Shown: positions 42,110 to 50,647 of the stretch, one piece after another
Layout of the letters: every line of letters starts with the position of its first letter
How positions within the stretch are numbered: position 1 is the first letter of the stretch
DNA from: Brevibacillus reuszeri
Lineage (GTDB): Bacteria > Bacillota > Bacilli > Brevibacillales > Brevibacillaceae
NCBI RefSeq assembly: GCF_001187725.1
Contig: NZ_LGIQ01000009.1
Coordinates: 1,120,547 to 1,184,546 of the forward strand
Direction of reading: 5' to 3'
Length of the DNA stretch: 64,000 nt
Made by a program: the position numbers and the translations under genes
Notes under the pieces: model-generated
What the model was told of the DNA's origin: nothing
The model's input: only the letters and a program-made list of their open reading frames with translations
Databases searched by the model: none

Positions 42110-43235
42110 AAATAACATATGTGTAAGGCTTAAGGTCGCGAATGCACCTGCCCATCCCAATCGTAGAGAAAAATTCGCCGTTTCGATATATCCACTTACC
42201 GTTCGACATAACAGAAGTTGGAAAAAATATTTCACTAAAATTGAGAATAGTGGAAAGATCATGCTTTGTCAACCAGTTTTCCTTTTTCAGGAAGACAATA
42301 TCCGCATCTGCTCCCAGTGTCAAGCATCCTTTTCGCGGATATAAACCCAAGACTTTGGCTACATTCGTCGAAGTGAGTCGAACCAATAAACAGAGCATTT
42401 CTTCAGGTGTACACCATCTCCTGCGATAATCGAACTGAACCTCGTGCAGAGGCGCTGCCACTGGCCACATTTCGTACCAATGACGAGACATATGCCGCAG
42501 TGCTTGATCTGTCCAGTCCTTGCTCAGCCAAAAAACGTGATAAAAAGGATCATACTGCTTGGTGTCAAAAAGGAATGTGGGATCAGGAAGCACAGTTCGT
42601 ATTTTCCAATACCTGGTGACATCTATCCATTTTTGAAGGATTTGATCCCGGCGATCTTTTTTCACAGATGCTTCTGGCGGTATGTGTAAATGAAAGATCG
42701 TCTTATAAGACGTATGAACTCCCGAAATCGTTTCCCAATTTAGGCTGGAAATTTCTTCTGGGCTGCGAATCGTGATATGAATCGCAGTATACCCTCTCTT
42801 TCCCCATTTGGCCACATCCTGATTTCGTAGATCCGAAGCCTTTATACCAATATGCCAGCCATAATCAATCAAGCTGTTGTAATGCTGAGTTTGCTGATAA
42901 TTCATCTGAGAAGTACTCATCCAGCGATCCAGATTAAAGACATCGACAAGGCTTGTACATCCTAAACGAACCATGTTTCGGATCGCATCTATGTAAGGCT
43001 GCATCTCACGAATTTTATACAATGATTGATCAGAGAGCAACAATAATCCAGGCAAAAGATACATATCATTTGCATCTACTTCTGTAAAAGAAGCTGTTTG
43101 TGATTGCCATGTCTTGGATAAGACATCTTTGGCTATCCTTATGATTTTACCTTGCGATATCCAGACATCTGCTTGTTTTATCCCTTGCGAAGTAACAATC
43201 GACCCGCCGCGAATTACCAATCCTTGCTGTGACAT
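42108..43235 (-). CDS. Dihydroorotase-like amidohydrolase-fold protein without metal ligands
   Basis: 375 aa. Start and end look like a cyclic amidohydrolase (LVIRGGSIVTSQGIKQADVWISQGKI at residues 5-30; KVLGLYPRKGCLTLGADADIVFLKK near 310). The metal-binding residues are missing: where the family has PGxIDxHxH it reads LLPGLLLLSDQS, and no later HxH or catalytic Asp motif is evident. It is therefore probably a pseudo-enzyme with a structural or regulatory role. Start ATG with GAGGAGG 7 nt upstream, partly inside a CTCGAT/ATCGAG hairpin. Lies downstream of the candidate small RNA and could be transcribed by readthrough from it. Confidence 0.75.
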   Translation of the reverse strand: MSQQGLVIRGGSIVTSQGIKQADVWISQGKIIRIAKDVLSKTWQSQTASFTEVDANDMYLLPGLLLLSDQSLYKIREMQPYIDAIRNMVRLGCTSLVDVFNLDRWMSTSQMNYQQTQHYNSLIDYGWHIGIKASDLRNQDVAKWGKRGYTAIHITIRSPEEISSLNWETISGVHTSYKTIFHLHIPPEASVKKDRRDQILQKWIDVTRYWKIRTVLPDPTFLFDTKQYDPFYHVFWLSKDWTDQALRHMSRHWYEMWPVAAPLHEVQFDYRRRWCTPEEMLCLLVRLTSTNVAKVLGLYPRKGCLTLGADADIVFLKKENWLTKHDLSTILNFSEIFFPTSVMSNGKWIYRNGEFFSTIGMGRCIRDLKPYTYVI

Positions 43236-43312
43236 AGCTCGTCCTCCTCTCGATCACTCCAATCGAGATCTACGATTAGTACGAGCTTATGCACGAGATA
43301 GGAAAAAAGTAC

Positions 43313-43358
43313 AAAAAAAAAGACCGCCGTTGATTGTAAGCGCATTCAAACGACGGTA
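43313..43358 (-). terminator. Terminator of the candidate small RNA
   Basis: Minus-strand ACCGTCGTTTGA / TCAACGGCGGT stem with one bulge and a 12-base loop, followed by nine Ts. Confidence 0.88.
43334..43348 (+). promoter_or_regulatory. Catabolite response element (cre), downstream copy
   Basis: TTGTAAGCGCATTCA fits the degenerate B. subtilis cre consensus WTGNAANCGNWNNCW at every position. It lies in the loop region of the small-RNA terminator, about 60-75 nt downstream of the predicted start. Confidence 0.55.
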
Positions 43359-43415
43359 GCACATTTGTGCTTTATTATATTGGATAGGAGTGGAGAGAAA
43401 CCATACTGTATTTTT

Positions 43416-43444
43416 ATATTAAACGGAATGTAAGCGCTTGTCAA
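43416..43444 (-). promoter_or_regulatory. Sigma-A promoter of the candidate small RNA, overlapped by a cre-like site
   Basis: Minus-strand TTGACA (43444-43439), 17-nt spacer, TAATAT (43421-43416). On the plus strand ATGTAAGCGCTTGTC (43428-43442) covers the spacer and most of the -35 box and keeps the left half of cre plus the CG centre; its right half deviates by one position. CcpA binding here would block the promoter. Confidence 0.75.
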
Positions 43445-43480
43445 ATCATTTTTGCTAAAAAAAGAATCCTTTACTATGTG

Positions 43481-43507
43481 AAAAAACCCGCAAACATTTT
43501 GCGGGTT
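43481..43507 (-). terminator. Terminator of aroA
   Basis: Minus-strand AACCCGCAAA / TTTGCGGGTT followed by TTTT, nine bases past the aroA stop. Confidence 0.9.
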
Positions 43508-43515
43508 CTCTCTTC

Positions 43516-44796
43516 TTACTTGCTGACCTTTTCAAGCAGTTGACCGAAGCCTGGGAACGATACATCGATCGCTTCATCATTTTCTACAACGGTTTCACCT
43601 GAAGCCGCCAGACCAGCGATTGCCATAGCCATGCCAATTCTGTGGTCACCGTGACTATCGATCGTAGCCGCTGTCAGAGGCGTCTGGCCCTCGATGATCA
43701 TGCCATCGTCCGTTGGTGTTACTTTTGCACCAAACTTGGACAATTGGCTAACGACAGTTGCGATGCGATCCGTCTCCTTCACTTTCAGCTCCTCGGCATC
43801 TCGGATAACGGTCTTTCCTTTTGCCTGGGAAGCCATTACAGCAATCACCGGAATCTCATCAATGAGTCTCGGGATGAGATCTCCAGCGATTTCAATTCCA
43901 TGCAGCTCGGAATGTGTGACCAATAGATCTGCCACAGGCTCTTCGTTCACGATGCGCTCATTAAGCAGTTCAAGACTTCCTCCCATCGCTTTGACCACAT
44001 CAATAATTCCTGTACGGCTCGGATTGATTCCGACGTTCTCAATCAAGAGAGAGCTTCCTGGCACAACCATCACTGCCGCGATCAGAAATGCTGCCGAAGA
44101 AATATCGCCTGGCACCGAGATCGCACGACCCTGGAGCTCTTGGCCGCCTTCTACCGAAACCGTCAAGCCATCGCGCAGCACCTGCACACCAAAGGCTTGA
44201 AGCATGCGTTCTGTATGGTCACGGGACAAGTGTGGCTCAGTGACACTGGTTACTCCTTTTGCTTGCAAACCAGCCAGCAAAATCGCTGATTTCACCTGGG
44301 CACTTGCAACCGGAGATTGGTACGTGATTGCTTGCAAGTCGCCACCTCTAATCGACAGCGGGGTGAACTCGCCATCTTTGCGTCCATCAATTTTGGCTCC
44401 CATTTGACGAAGGGGACCGATTACACGACGCATCGGGCGCTTTGCGATCGATTCATCCCCCTCCATCACAACGTGGAAAGGCTGTGTCGACATGATCCCT
44501 GCCATCAGGCGGATCGTCGTGCCCGAATTCCCTACCTCAAGATGCTCAGAGGGCTCCTGTAATCCATACCAGCCTTTTCCTTGTACCGTTACTTTGTCGT
44601 CTTGTTGTTCGATTGCAATTCCCATGCTACGGAAGCAACTGATGGTGCTCAGGCAATCCGCCCCAGGAAGAAAGCCTTCAATCGTTGTCGTCCCGTTGGC
44701 AAGTGCGCCAAACATAACCGCGCGGTGTGAGATTGATTTATCTCCAGGAACACAGATCGTTCCTTCTATTTTTTGGGCTTGTCTTACGCGAAGCAC
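43516..44796 (-). CDS. aroA: 3-phosphoshikimate 1-carboxyvinyltransferase (EPSP synthase)
   Basis: Sixth step of the shikimate pathway. 426 aa. Seen: PGDKSISHRAVMFGALA near 18-34, NSGTTIRLMAG near 88-98, RDHTERML near 190 and the late KVKETDRI motif near 345. It looks like a class II (B. subtilis/Agrobacterium-type) enzyme. GTG start. Downstream of tyrA by about 78 nt; terminator follows. Confidence 0.97.
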   Translation of the reverse strand: MLRVRQAQKIEGTICVPGDKSISHRAVMFGALANGTTTIEGFLPGADCLSTISCFRSMGIAIEQQDDKVTVQGKGWYGLQEPSEHLEVGNSGTTIRLMAGIMSTQPFHVVMEGDESIAKRPMRRVIGPLRQMGAKIDGRKDGEFTPLSIRGGDLQAITYQSPVASAQVKSAILLAGLQAKGVTSVTEPHLSRDHTERMLQAFGVQVLRDGLTVSVEGGQELQGRAISVPGDISSAAFLIAAVMVVPGSSLLIENVGINPSRTGIIDVVKAMGGSLELLNERIVNEEPVADLLVTHSELHGIEIAGDLIPRLIDEIPVIAVMASQAKGKTVIRDAEELKVKETDRIATVVSQLSKFGAKVTPTDDGMIIEGQTPLTAATIDSHGDHRIGMAMAIAGLAASGETVVENDEAIDVSFPGFGQLLEKVSK

Positions 44797-44874
44797 AATT
44801 CCACTCCCCTTTTCCTCTTTCTAGTCATGCTGTGAAGCGTCTTCGTTGTAAAGTACGCGGGCACAACAAAGCGT

Positions 44875-45981
44875 TTATCGCTTGTATACATTGTAATCGA
44901 AATAACGCAGTAATTCTTCGCCTTTTTCCAATTCCTCTTGGGATTGGAACGTAATTCGCAAAGCCCCGTAGATATCCTCGCGAGTCTCCCTGATTTGCAG
45001 GTTCGTAATATTGATTTGTCTCGCTCCCAATAGAGTGGTAATTCTGCCGATTTCCCCAGGATGGTCAGGGATGTCAATGTACAAATCATTTAATGGTGGC
45101 AGTGCACCTGCTTTACGCTCAGGCAGCCCATCACGAAAATCACGCGCTGTCTTGAAAAAGTGCTCAATACCGTCCGGGTCACCCTTCTCCACGAGAGTAA
45201 CTACATTTTGCAGCGCACTCGCCCAGTCATTTGCGATCTTCAAAATATGGTCGCGATTTTGCAGCAGCACATCACGCCACATCCGCGGATTACTGGATGC
45301 AATTCTTGTGATGTCTCGGAAGCCGCCCGCAGCCAGTCTGGCATGCCACGCATTTTCGTCATCGTAGCCCGCCACCAGATTTACGAGAGCAGATGCCAGT
45401 ACATGCGGGAAGTGGCTAACTGCACCTACAACCTGATCATGTGTGTTGGCGTCCATGTGTACGACTTTTGCCCGTGTTAGTGAAAGCATTTCTGTCAGCC
45501 GTTCGATTTTTTCTTTGGAAGTTCCTGGAGCAGGCGTCAGCACGTAGTACGCATTTTCCATCAATCTGTCAGAAGCGGCTTCCACTCCAGATTTATGGGA
45601 GCCTGCCATTGGATGCCCGCCGATAAAAGTCACATGCTCGGGTATAACCTCCAAAGCTTGGGCAACGATATTCGACTTGGTACTTCCTACATCGGTAACA
45701 ATCACATCTTCCTGCAAATCCAGCTCAGTCAGCAAATGCAGTGTCGCAAAAATTTGTTCGACCGGTGAAGCAAGAAAAATCACATTCGCTTCTCTGACCG
45801 CCGTTTGCAAATCTGTCGTTCCTGCATGGATGACTCCCAGGGTCAATGCTTTATCTAAACAATCTTGACGTACATCGTAACCGACGACCCGAATATTTGG
45901 ATCACGTCGCATCGACAAAGCAATCGAACCGCCTATCAATCCGACACCGATTACGGCAATGGTGGTCTTTTTCATCTCCAC
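44875..45981 (-). CDS. tyrA: Prephenate dehydrogenase with C-terminal ACT domain
   Basis: NAD-dependent step to hydroxyphenylpyruvate for tyrosine. 368 aa. Rossmann motif VIGVGLIGGSIA near 10-21, GGHPMAGSHKSG near 140, and a C-terminal ACT domain (LYIDIPDHPGEIGRITTLLG onward) that in this family binds tyrosine for feedback control. GTG start at 45981 with AAGGAT upstream; an ATG two codons later is possible. A terminator separates it from hisC. Confidence 0.96.
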   Translation of the reverse strand: MEMKKTTIAVIGVGLIGGSIALSMRRDPNIRVVGYDVRQDCLDKALTLGVIHAGTTDLQTAVREANVIFLASPVEQIFATLHLLTELDLQEDVIVTDVGSTKSNIVAQALEVIPEHVTFIGGHPMAGSHKSGVEAASDRLMENAYYVLTPAPGTSKEKIERLTEMLSLTRAKVVHMDANTHDQVVGAVSHFPHVLASALVNLVAGYDDENAWHARLAAGGFRDITRIASSNPRMWRDVLLQNRDHILKIANDWASALQNVVTLVEKGDPDGIEHFFKTARDFRDGLPERKAGALPPLNDLYIDIPDHPGEIGRITTLLGARQINITNLQIRETREDIYGALRITFQSQEELEKGEELLRYFDYNVYKR

Positions 45982-46009
45982 TTTCTATCCTTCCTTCGTC
46001 TGCGTAGAC

Positions 46010-46037
46010 AAAAATGCCGGGACAGATGCCCGGCATT
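46010..46037 (-). terminator. Terminator between hisC and tyrA
   Basis: Minus-strand ATGCCGGG / CCCGGCAT with a seven-base loop followed by TTTTTG. It ends the trp-hisC transcript before tyrA. Confidence 0.88.
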
Positions 46038-46044
46038 CTTCGGG

Positions 46045-47139
46045 TTATTTCAATGCGCCAGCCACAATTTCTTGAAGTACGGTCAGGATCTTTTCATTTT
46101 GTTCCTTCGTACCTACCGTAATCCGTTGGTAGCCCGGGAAGCCAAGTGCGTTACCGGAGCGAACGATGATCCCTTGGCTCAGCAGCTTCTTGAACACGGC
46201 ATCTGAATCCTGTTTCAGGTCAACCAGGATAAAGTTTGTTTGAGTAGGATAATACGACAGTCCCCACTCATCAAAACGATCCGTGAATTGCTTCACGCCT
46301 TCTCTGTTGCGCTCACGGCAGCTAGTGACGAACTCCTGGTCTTGCAGTGCAGCACGGGCTGCGACTTGTCCGAGTGCGCCAGTGTTGAATGGCTCGCGAA
46401 CGTGTTCCAGTTGAGAAACGAGCTCCTCAGATGCAACTCCGTAACCGATACGCAGCGTTGCAAGACCATAGATTTTGGAGAAGGTACGCAATATGATCAG
46501 GTTCGGATACTCAGCAAGCATTGGAATCGTTTGTGGATACTCGGGGTCCACAACATATTCGTAGTATGCCTCATCCAAAACAACTAGCACGTTTTTTGGC
46601 ACTTTTTTCAGGAATGCTTCCAGCTCGGAAGTTGTAACGATCGTACCAGACGGATTGTTCGGGTTACATACCCACACAACGCGTGTCTGCTCATTGATGG
46701 CTGCCGCCATCGCTTCCAGATCATGAACGCCATCTTTCAACGGAACTTCGATCAGCTCCGCGCCTTCGATGATCGCATTGGAGCGATATTGCGAGAACGT
46801 CTGCGATGCCATTACCGTATTTGTGCCCTCATTCAAGAAAGCGCGAGAAATCATCAACAGATTTTCGTCAGAACCGTTCCCAAAAATCAACTGGCCCGGC
46901 TTTACTTTGAGAAAATCAGCTAGGTCCCAGCGCAAATTCAGGCTTGCGCCGTCTGGATAAAGTGCCAGATTGTCCAATTGCTCGACGATAGCTGCCTTTG
47001 CCTTTGGTGAAGAGCCATAAGGATTTTCGTTGGACGCCAGCTTAATCACTTCTGTTAAACCATATTCGCGCTTAACGTCATCAATGGGTTTCCCAGGCTG
47101 ATATACCGGGGCATTGAGTATGCGTTGCTTCGGTTGCAT
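46045..47139 (-). CDS. hisC: Histidinol-phosphate / aromatic aminotransferase
   Basis: PLP enzyme serving histidine and, as in B. subtilis, tyrosine and phenylalanine synthesis. 364 aa. Seen: LASNENPYGSSPKA near 34-47, WVCNPNNPSGT near 155, DEAYYEY near 188 and the PLP lysine in RTFSKIYGLATLRIGYG near 220. It follows trpA by 29 nt with no terminator between, so it belongs to the trp transcript. Confidence 0.96.
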   Translation of the reverse strand: MQPKQRILNAPVYQPGKPIDDVKREYGLTEVIKLASNENPYGSSPKAKAAIVEQLDNLALYPDGASLNLRWDLADFLKVKPGQLIFGNGSDENLLMISRAFLNEGTNTVMASQTFSQYRSNAIIEGAELIEVPLKDGVHDLEAMAAAINEQTRVVWVCNPNNPSGTIVTTSELEAFLKKVPKNVLVVLDEAYYEYVVDPEYPQTIPMLAEYPNLIILRTFSKIYGLATLRIGYGVASEELVSQLEHVREPFNTGALGQVAARAALQDQEFVTSCRERNREGVKQFTDRFDEWGLSYYPTQTNFILVDLKQDSDAVFKKLLSQGIIVRSGNALGFPGYQRITVGTKEQNEKILTVLQEIVAGALK

Positions 47140-47168
47140 CCACGTTCACTCCAGTCACATTTTTCCCA

Positions 47169-47987
47169 TTATTGTAGCGCACTCGCTAACTGATGTACAA
47201 AGGTTTTTATTTTTCCAACTGCCTCTGGCATCAATTCGGGGTCTTTCAATTGCTCGTTATAGCGCTCGATCTCTTGCACAATCGCGCTCCCAACGATAAC
47301 ACCATCCGTATGAGGCGCTACAGCCCGTACTTGTTCTGGGGTAGAAATGCCGAATCCAACTGCGGTTGGCGCATTGGTGGACGATTTCACTTTTTGCAGA
47401 AATTCCGCTAGATCGTCACGCAAGTCTGTTCGTGCTCCGGTCACACCAAGTGAGGATACACAATACAAAAATCCAGTTGCTTGCTCGCCAATTTTTTTGA
47501 TGCGCGACTCTGAAGTAGGTGCAACTAACGAAATAACATGAATGCCGTATTTCTTTGCCGCTTCCACAGCCGGGCCATTTTCCTCGATCGGTAAATCCGG
47601 GATGACGACACCATCCGCTCCATGCGCCGCCAAATCTGCAAAAAAGCGCTCGATCCCGTATTGAAACACTGGATTCACGTAGGAGAACAAAACGAGTGAT
47701 GCCTCAACTCCTGTTTCCCGGAGGCGTGCTACCAGCTTCAATGCATCTGAGATCGACACACGATTTTCCAAGGCACGTTGTGACGCTCGTTGAATCGTCG
47801 GACCATCTGCCAGCGGGTCCGAATACGGTACGCCAAGCTCGATGACATCGGCTCCCGCTTCAACCATCGCAGTCACAATTTGAAAAGTAGCTTCGATTGT
47901 CGGGTCACCAACCGTAATAAACGGAATGAAACGTTTGCGACTGCGATCCTCAAACAAGCGGTCAATTCGATTTGTTGCTACGGTCAT
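47169..47987 (-). CDS. trpA: Tryptophan synthase alpha chain
   Basis: Cleaves indole-glycerol phosphate to indole. 272 aa. Catalytic stretch GADVIELGVPYSDPLADGP near residues 45-63 and the glycine-rich phosphate site VGFGISTPEQ near 205. The ATG overlaps the trpB stop as ATGA. The frame continues to 48068 inside trpB and was trimmed. Confidence 0.97.
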   Translation of the reverse strand: MTVATNRIDRLFEDRSRKRFIPFITVGDPTIEATFQIVTAMVEAGADVIELGVPYSDPLADGPTIQRASQRALENRVSISDALKLVARLRETGVEASLVLFSYVNPVFQYGIERFFADLAAHGADGVVIPDLPIEENGPAVEAAKKYGIHVISLVAPTSESRIKKIGEQATGFLYCVSSLGVTGARTDLRDDLAEFLQKVKSSTNAPTAVGFGISTPEQVRAVAPHTDGVIVGSAIVQEIERYNEQLKDPELMPEAVGKIKTFVHQLASALQ

Positions 47988-49216
47988 GATTGGTTCCCCC
48001 CTTCGATGCGCTCTTCCAAAGCTTCCTGAATGGTCAACACATCTTTGTCTCCACGTCCTGACAAGCAAATAACGAGAATCTGCTCACTGGACATTTGCGG
48101 TGCACGCTTGACAGCTTCTGCAATAGCATGGGCACTCTCCAGCGCCGGGATGATGCCTTCGGTACGACATAACAGCTGTACTGCGTCCAATGCCTCCTGA
48201 TCCGTTACAGATGTGTAGGCAACTCTACCCGTGTCTTTTAAATAAGAATGCTCTGGCCCTACTCCCGGATAATCGAGTCCAGCTGAAATAGAGTGTGCTT
48301 CCTGAACCTGTCCATGCTCATCCTGCAGCAAGTAAGTAAGCGAACCATGAATCACACCCGGGCGTCCCAGGCTAAGTGTTGCCGCATGCTTTGCAGTATC
48401 TACGCCGTGTCCGGCAGCCTCTACTCCGCGCAAAGCAACCGTCTTGTCCTGAATAAACGGATAAAACATCCCGATTGCATTACTGCCGCCTCCTACGCAA
48501 GCCACTACCTCGTCTGGGAGTCTGCCTAGCATCTGCAAGATTTGACTGCGCGTTTCTTCTCCAATGATCTTTTGAAATTCACGCACAATGTATGGATAGG
48601 GATGAGGTCCGACTACCGAACCAATCACATAAAAGGTTTCCTCCACATGAGTGACCCAGTGACGAATTGCTTCGTTCGTTGCATCCTTTAGTGTGCGAGA
48701 GCCGGATACTGCCGGAATCACCTCTGCTCCAAGCAGCTTCATCCGAAACACGTTCAGCGACTGACGGCGAATATCTTCCTCGCCCATAAACACTTTGCAG
48801 GAAAGTCCCAGCTTGGCTGCCACAGTCGCGCTGGCTACCCCATGCTGCCCCGCACCCGTTTCGGCAATAATCGATTTTTTCCCCATACGCTTCGCAAGCA
48901 AGGCTTGACCAAGAGCATTGTTCAATTTGTGGGCGCCTGTATGGTTAAGATCCTCACGCTTGAGGTAGATTCGAGCCCCTCCAAGTGCTTCTGTCAATCG
49001 CTCTGCATAAGTCAGAGGTGTTGGACGTCCCGCATACTCGCTCAGCAGCTCGTTTAGCTCCTGTACAAACGCAGGGTCACGGCGGGCGTCTTCAAATGCT
49101 TGCTCCAATGCTGCTACCGCATTCATCAATGTTTCAGGGACAAACTTTCCTCCGAACTGTCCAAAGCGACCATTTTCATCAGGCACGACACGTGTCGTTG
49201 TTTGCTGCGTGTTCAT
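47984..49216 (-). CDS. trpB: Tryptophan synthase beta chain
   Basis: PLP enzyme joining indole and serine. 410 aa. PLP lysine in HTGAHKLNNALGQALLA near 94-110, AETGAGQHGVA near 122, and the phosphate loop CVGGGSNAIGMF near 240. Its start overlaps the end of trpF by 38 nt. Confidence 0.98.
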   Translation of the reverse strand: MNTQQTTTRVVPDENGRFGQFGGKFVPETLMNAVAALEQAFEDARRDPAFVQELNELLSEYAGRPTPLTYAERLTEALGGARIYLKREDLNHTGAHKLNNALGQALLAKRMGKKSIIAETGAGQHGVASATVAAKLGLSCKVFMGEEDIRRQSLNVFRMKLLGAEVIPAVSGSRTLKDATNEAIRHWVTHVEETFYVIGSVVGPHPYPYIVREFQKIIGEETRSQILQMLGRLPDEVVACVGGGSNAIGMFYPFIQDKTVALRGVEAAGHGVDTAKHAATLSLGRPGVIHGSLTYLLQDEHGQVQEAHSISAGLDYPGVGPEHSYLKDTGRVAYTSVTDQEALDAVQLLCRTEGIIPALESAHAIAEAVKRAPQMSSEQILVICLSGRGDKDVLTIQEALEERIEGGNQS

Positions 49217-49847
49217 TCGCTTTCACCCTTTCCACCAATGCTTTTATTTTCAAGGCATCTTTCTCACCGTCTGTCTCCACTCCACTGGATACATCAATCA
49301 TCTGTGCAGGGTAACGGTTCACGAGCTCTGCTACATTTTCCGGATTGATTCCGCCTGCGATTACGCAAGCCGCTTCGCCGCAATTTTCCTGAAGCAACGG
49401 AACCTGCTCCCATGAAAAACGCTTTCCGGTACCTCCTGCCATACTCGGATCGTACGTATCGAACAGAAAGGCAGCTACCTTTCCGGTGTATCGCTTGATT
49501 TCCATTGCTGCATCTGCCTCTCCCCCTACTGCAAGAGCTTTCCAAACAGGCAAGGAAAAACGTTCCTGGACCTCCTGGCAAAAGGAAGGGGTTTCCTGTC
49601 CGTGCAGCTGAATAACCGCAAGTGGCACCTCTCGGAGTATTTCCGACAGCTCCTCCATGCTCGGGTTCACAAACACGCCTACTGCTGGTGGATGACCCGC
49701 TACAGATTCGAGCAAAGCTTTCGCTGTCGCTGCATCTATCTGACGCTTGCTAGGTGCAAAGACGAAACCGACATAATCGACCTCCAGCTCTTTTAGAAGC
49801 GTCAAGGTTTCTGTTCGTTTAATCCCGCATATTTTGAGCTTGGTCAT
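49179..49847 (-). CDS. trpF: Phosphoribosylanthranilate isomerase
   Basis: TIM-barrel isomerase, 222 aa. Catalytic Cys in KLKICGIKR near residue 7, YVGFVFAPSKRQ near 25-36, and the catalytic Asp in FLFDTYDP near 128. Overlaps trpB by 38 nt and trpC by 4 nt. Confidence 0.96.
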   Translation of the reverse strand: MTKLKICGIKRTETLTLLKELEVDYVGFVFAPSKRQIDAATAKALLESVAGHPPAVGVFVNPSMEELSEILREVPLAVIQLHGQETPSFCQEVQERFSLPVWKALAVGGEADAAMEIKRYTGKVAAFLFDTYDPSMAGGTGKRFSWEQVPLLQENCGEAACVIAGGINPENVAELVNRYPAQMIDVSSGVETDGEKDALKIKALVERVKANEHAANNDTCRA

Positions 49848-50647
49848 TTGTTCACCCCCGAGGCAGTTGCCTCTCCAACCAGGGAGAGTACAGCCTGCTC
49901 TACATTCGCCTGACGCATGAAGTGTTCTCCGACCAACACCGCCCGTGCGCCTGCCAACCTGACATTTTCAATATCAGCAGGTACGGAGATTCCACTTTCG
50001 CTTACCACGGTTATCGATTTGGGTATATCAGCGATGACCTCATGTGTTACAGCCAGATCTGTTTGGAAGGTATGGAGGTTCCGATTGTTGATGCCGAGCA
50101 GCTTAGGCTCGCCTGCTTGAAACACCATCTCGCATTCCCGTCTGTCATGTACCTCGATCAGTACATCCATCCCCAGCTCTTCCGCTGTTTGCGCGAGATG
50201 GCGCAGCTGGGCGGGCTCGAGAATTGCTGCGATTAACAGAATGCAGTCTGCACCTGCAGCACGTGCCTCCACCACCTGGATCTCGTCAATGAGAAAATCT
50301 TTTCGCAGCAACGGGCGATCGATCGCTTCATGAATACCGCGCAGATAGGACAGGCTGCCTTGGAAAAAGGTTTCATCAGTCAAAACAGAAATGCATTCCG
50401 CTTTCGCAGCTTCGTACGCTTTGGCGATAGCAATCGGATCGAAGTCTGGTCGAATCAAGCCTTTTGATGGCGAGGCTTTCTTCACTTCAGCAATCACGCT
50501 GACTGGTCGAGTACTTGTTTCCAGCGCTCGTCGAAAGCCTTTCGGAGCGGATACAGATTTTGTATCAGACAAGAGAGCAGCTACGGTCGTTGCAGCCTTT
50601 AGACGACTGATCTCCTCATGTTTTTTCTGGGCGATTTTACGAAGCAT
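49844..50647 (-). CDS. trpC: Indole-3-glycerol phosphate synthase
   Basis: TIM-barrel lyase, 267 aa. Catalytic lysines and acidic residues in VIAEVKKASPSKGLIRPDF near 52-70 and LLRKDFLIDEIQV near 112; later LLGINNRNLHTF near 180. Overlaps trpD end by 11 nt. Confidence 0.97.
   Translation of the reverse strand: MLRKIAQKKHEEISRLKAATTVAALLSDTKSVSAPKGFRRALETSTRPVSVIAEVKKASPSKGLIRPDFDPIAIAKAYEAAKAECISVLTDETFFQGSLSYLRGIHEAIDRPLLRKDFLIDEIQVVEARAAGADCILLIAAILEPAQLRHLAQTAEELGMDVLIEVHDRRECEMVFQAGEPKLLGINNRNLHTFQTDLAVTHEVIADIPKSITVVSESGISVPADIENVRLAGARAVLVGEHFMRQANVEQAVLSLVGEATASGVNK

Larger units (their letters stand above)
43313..43409 (-). ncRNA. Candidate small RNA, about 97 nt
   Basis: A near-consensus promoter (43416-43444) and a strong terminator (43313-43358) face the same way and are only about 100 nt apart, with no convincing open frame between (the only ATG opens nine codons without a ribosome site). 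The predicted transcript starts near 43409, has a GCACAAATGTGC palindrome, and ends with the terminator. Alternatively it is the leader and attenuator of the amidohydrolase-fold gene 78 nt downstream. Two matches to the catabolite response element overlap it. Confidence 0.6.

Noticed and set aside
49179..49216. 38-nt overlap of trpF and trpB, considered as a frameshift
   Set aside because: Both products are full length with intact ends, and trpB has its own ribosome site, so it is a natural overlap.
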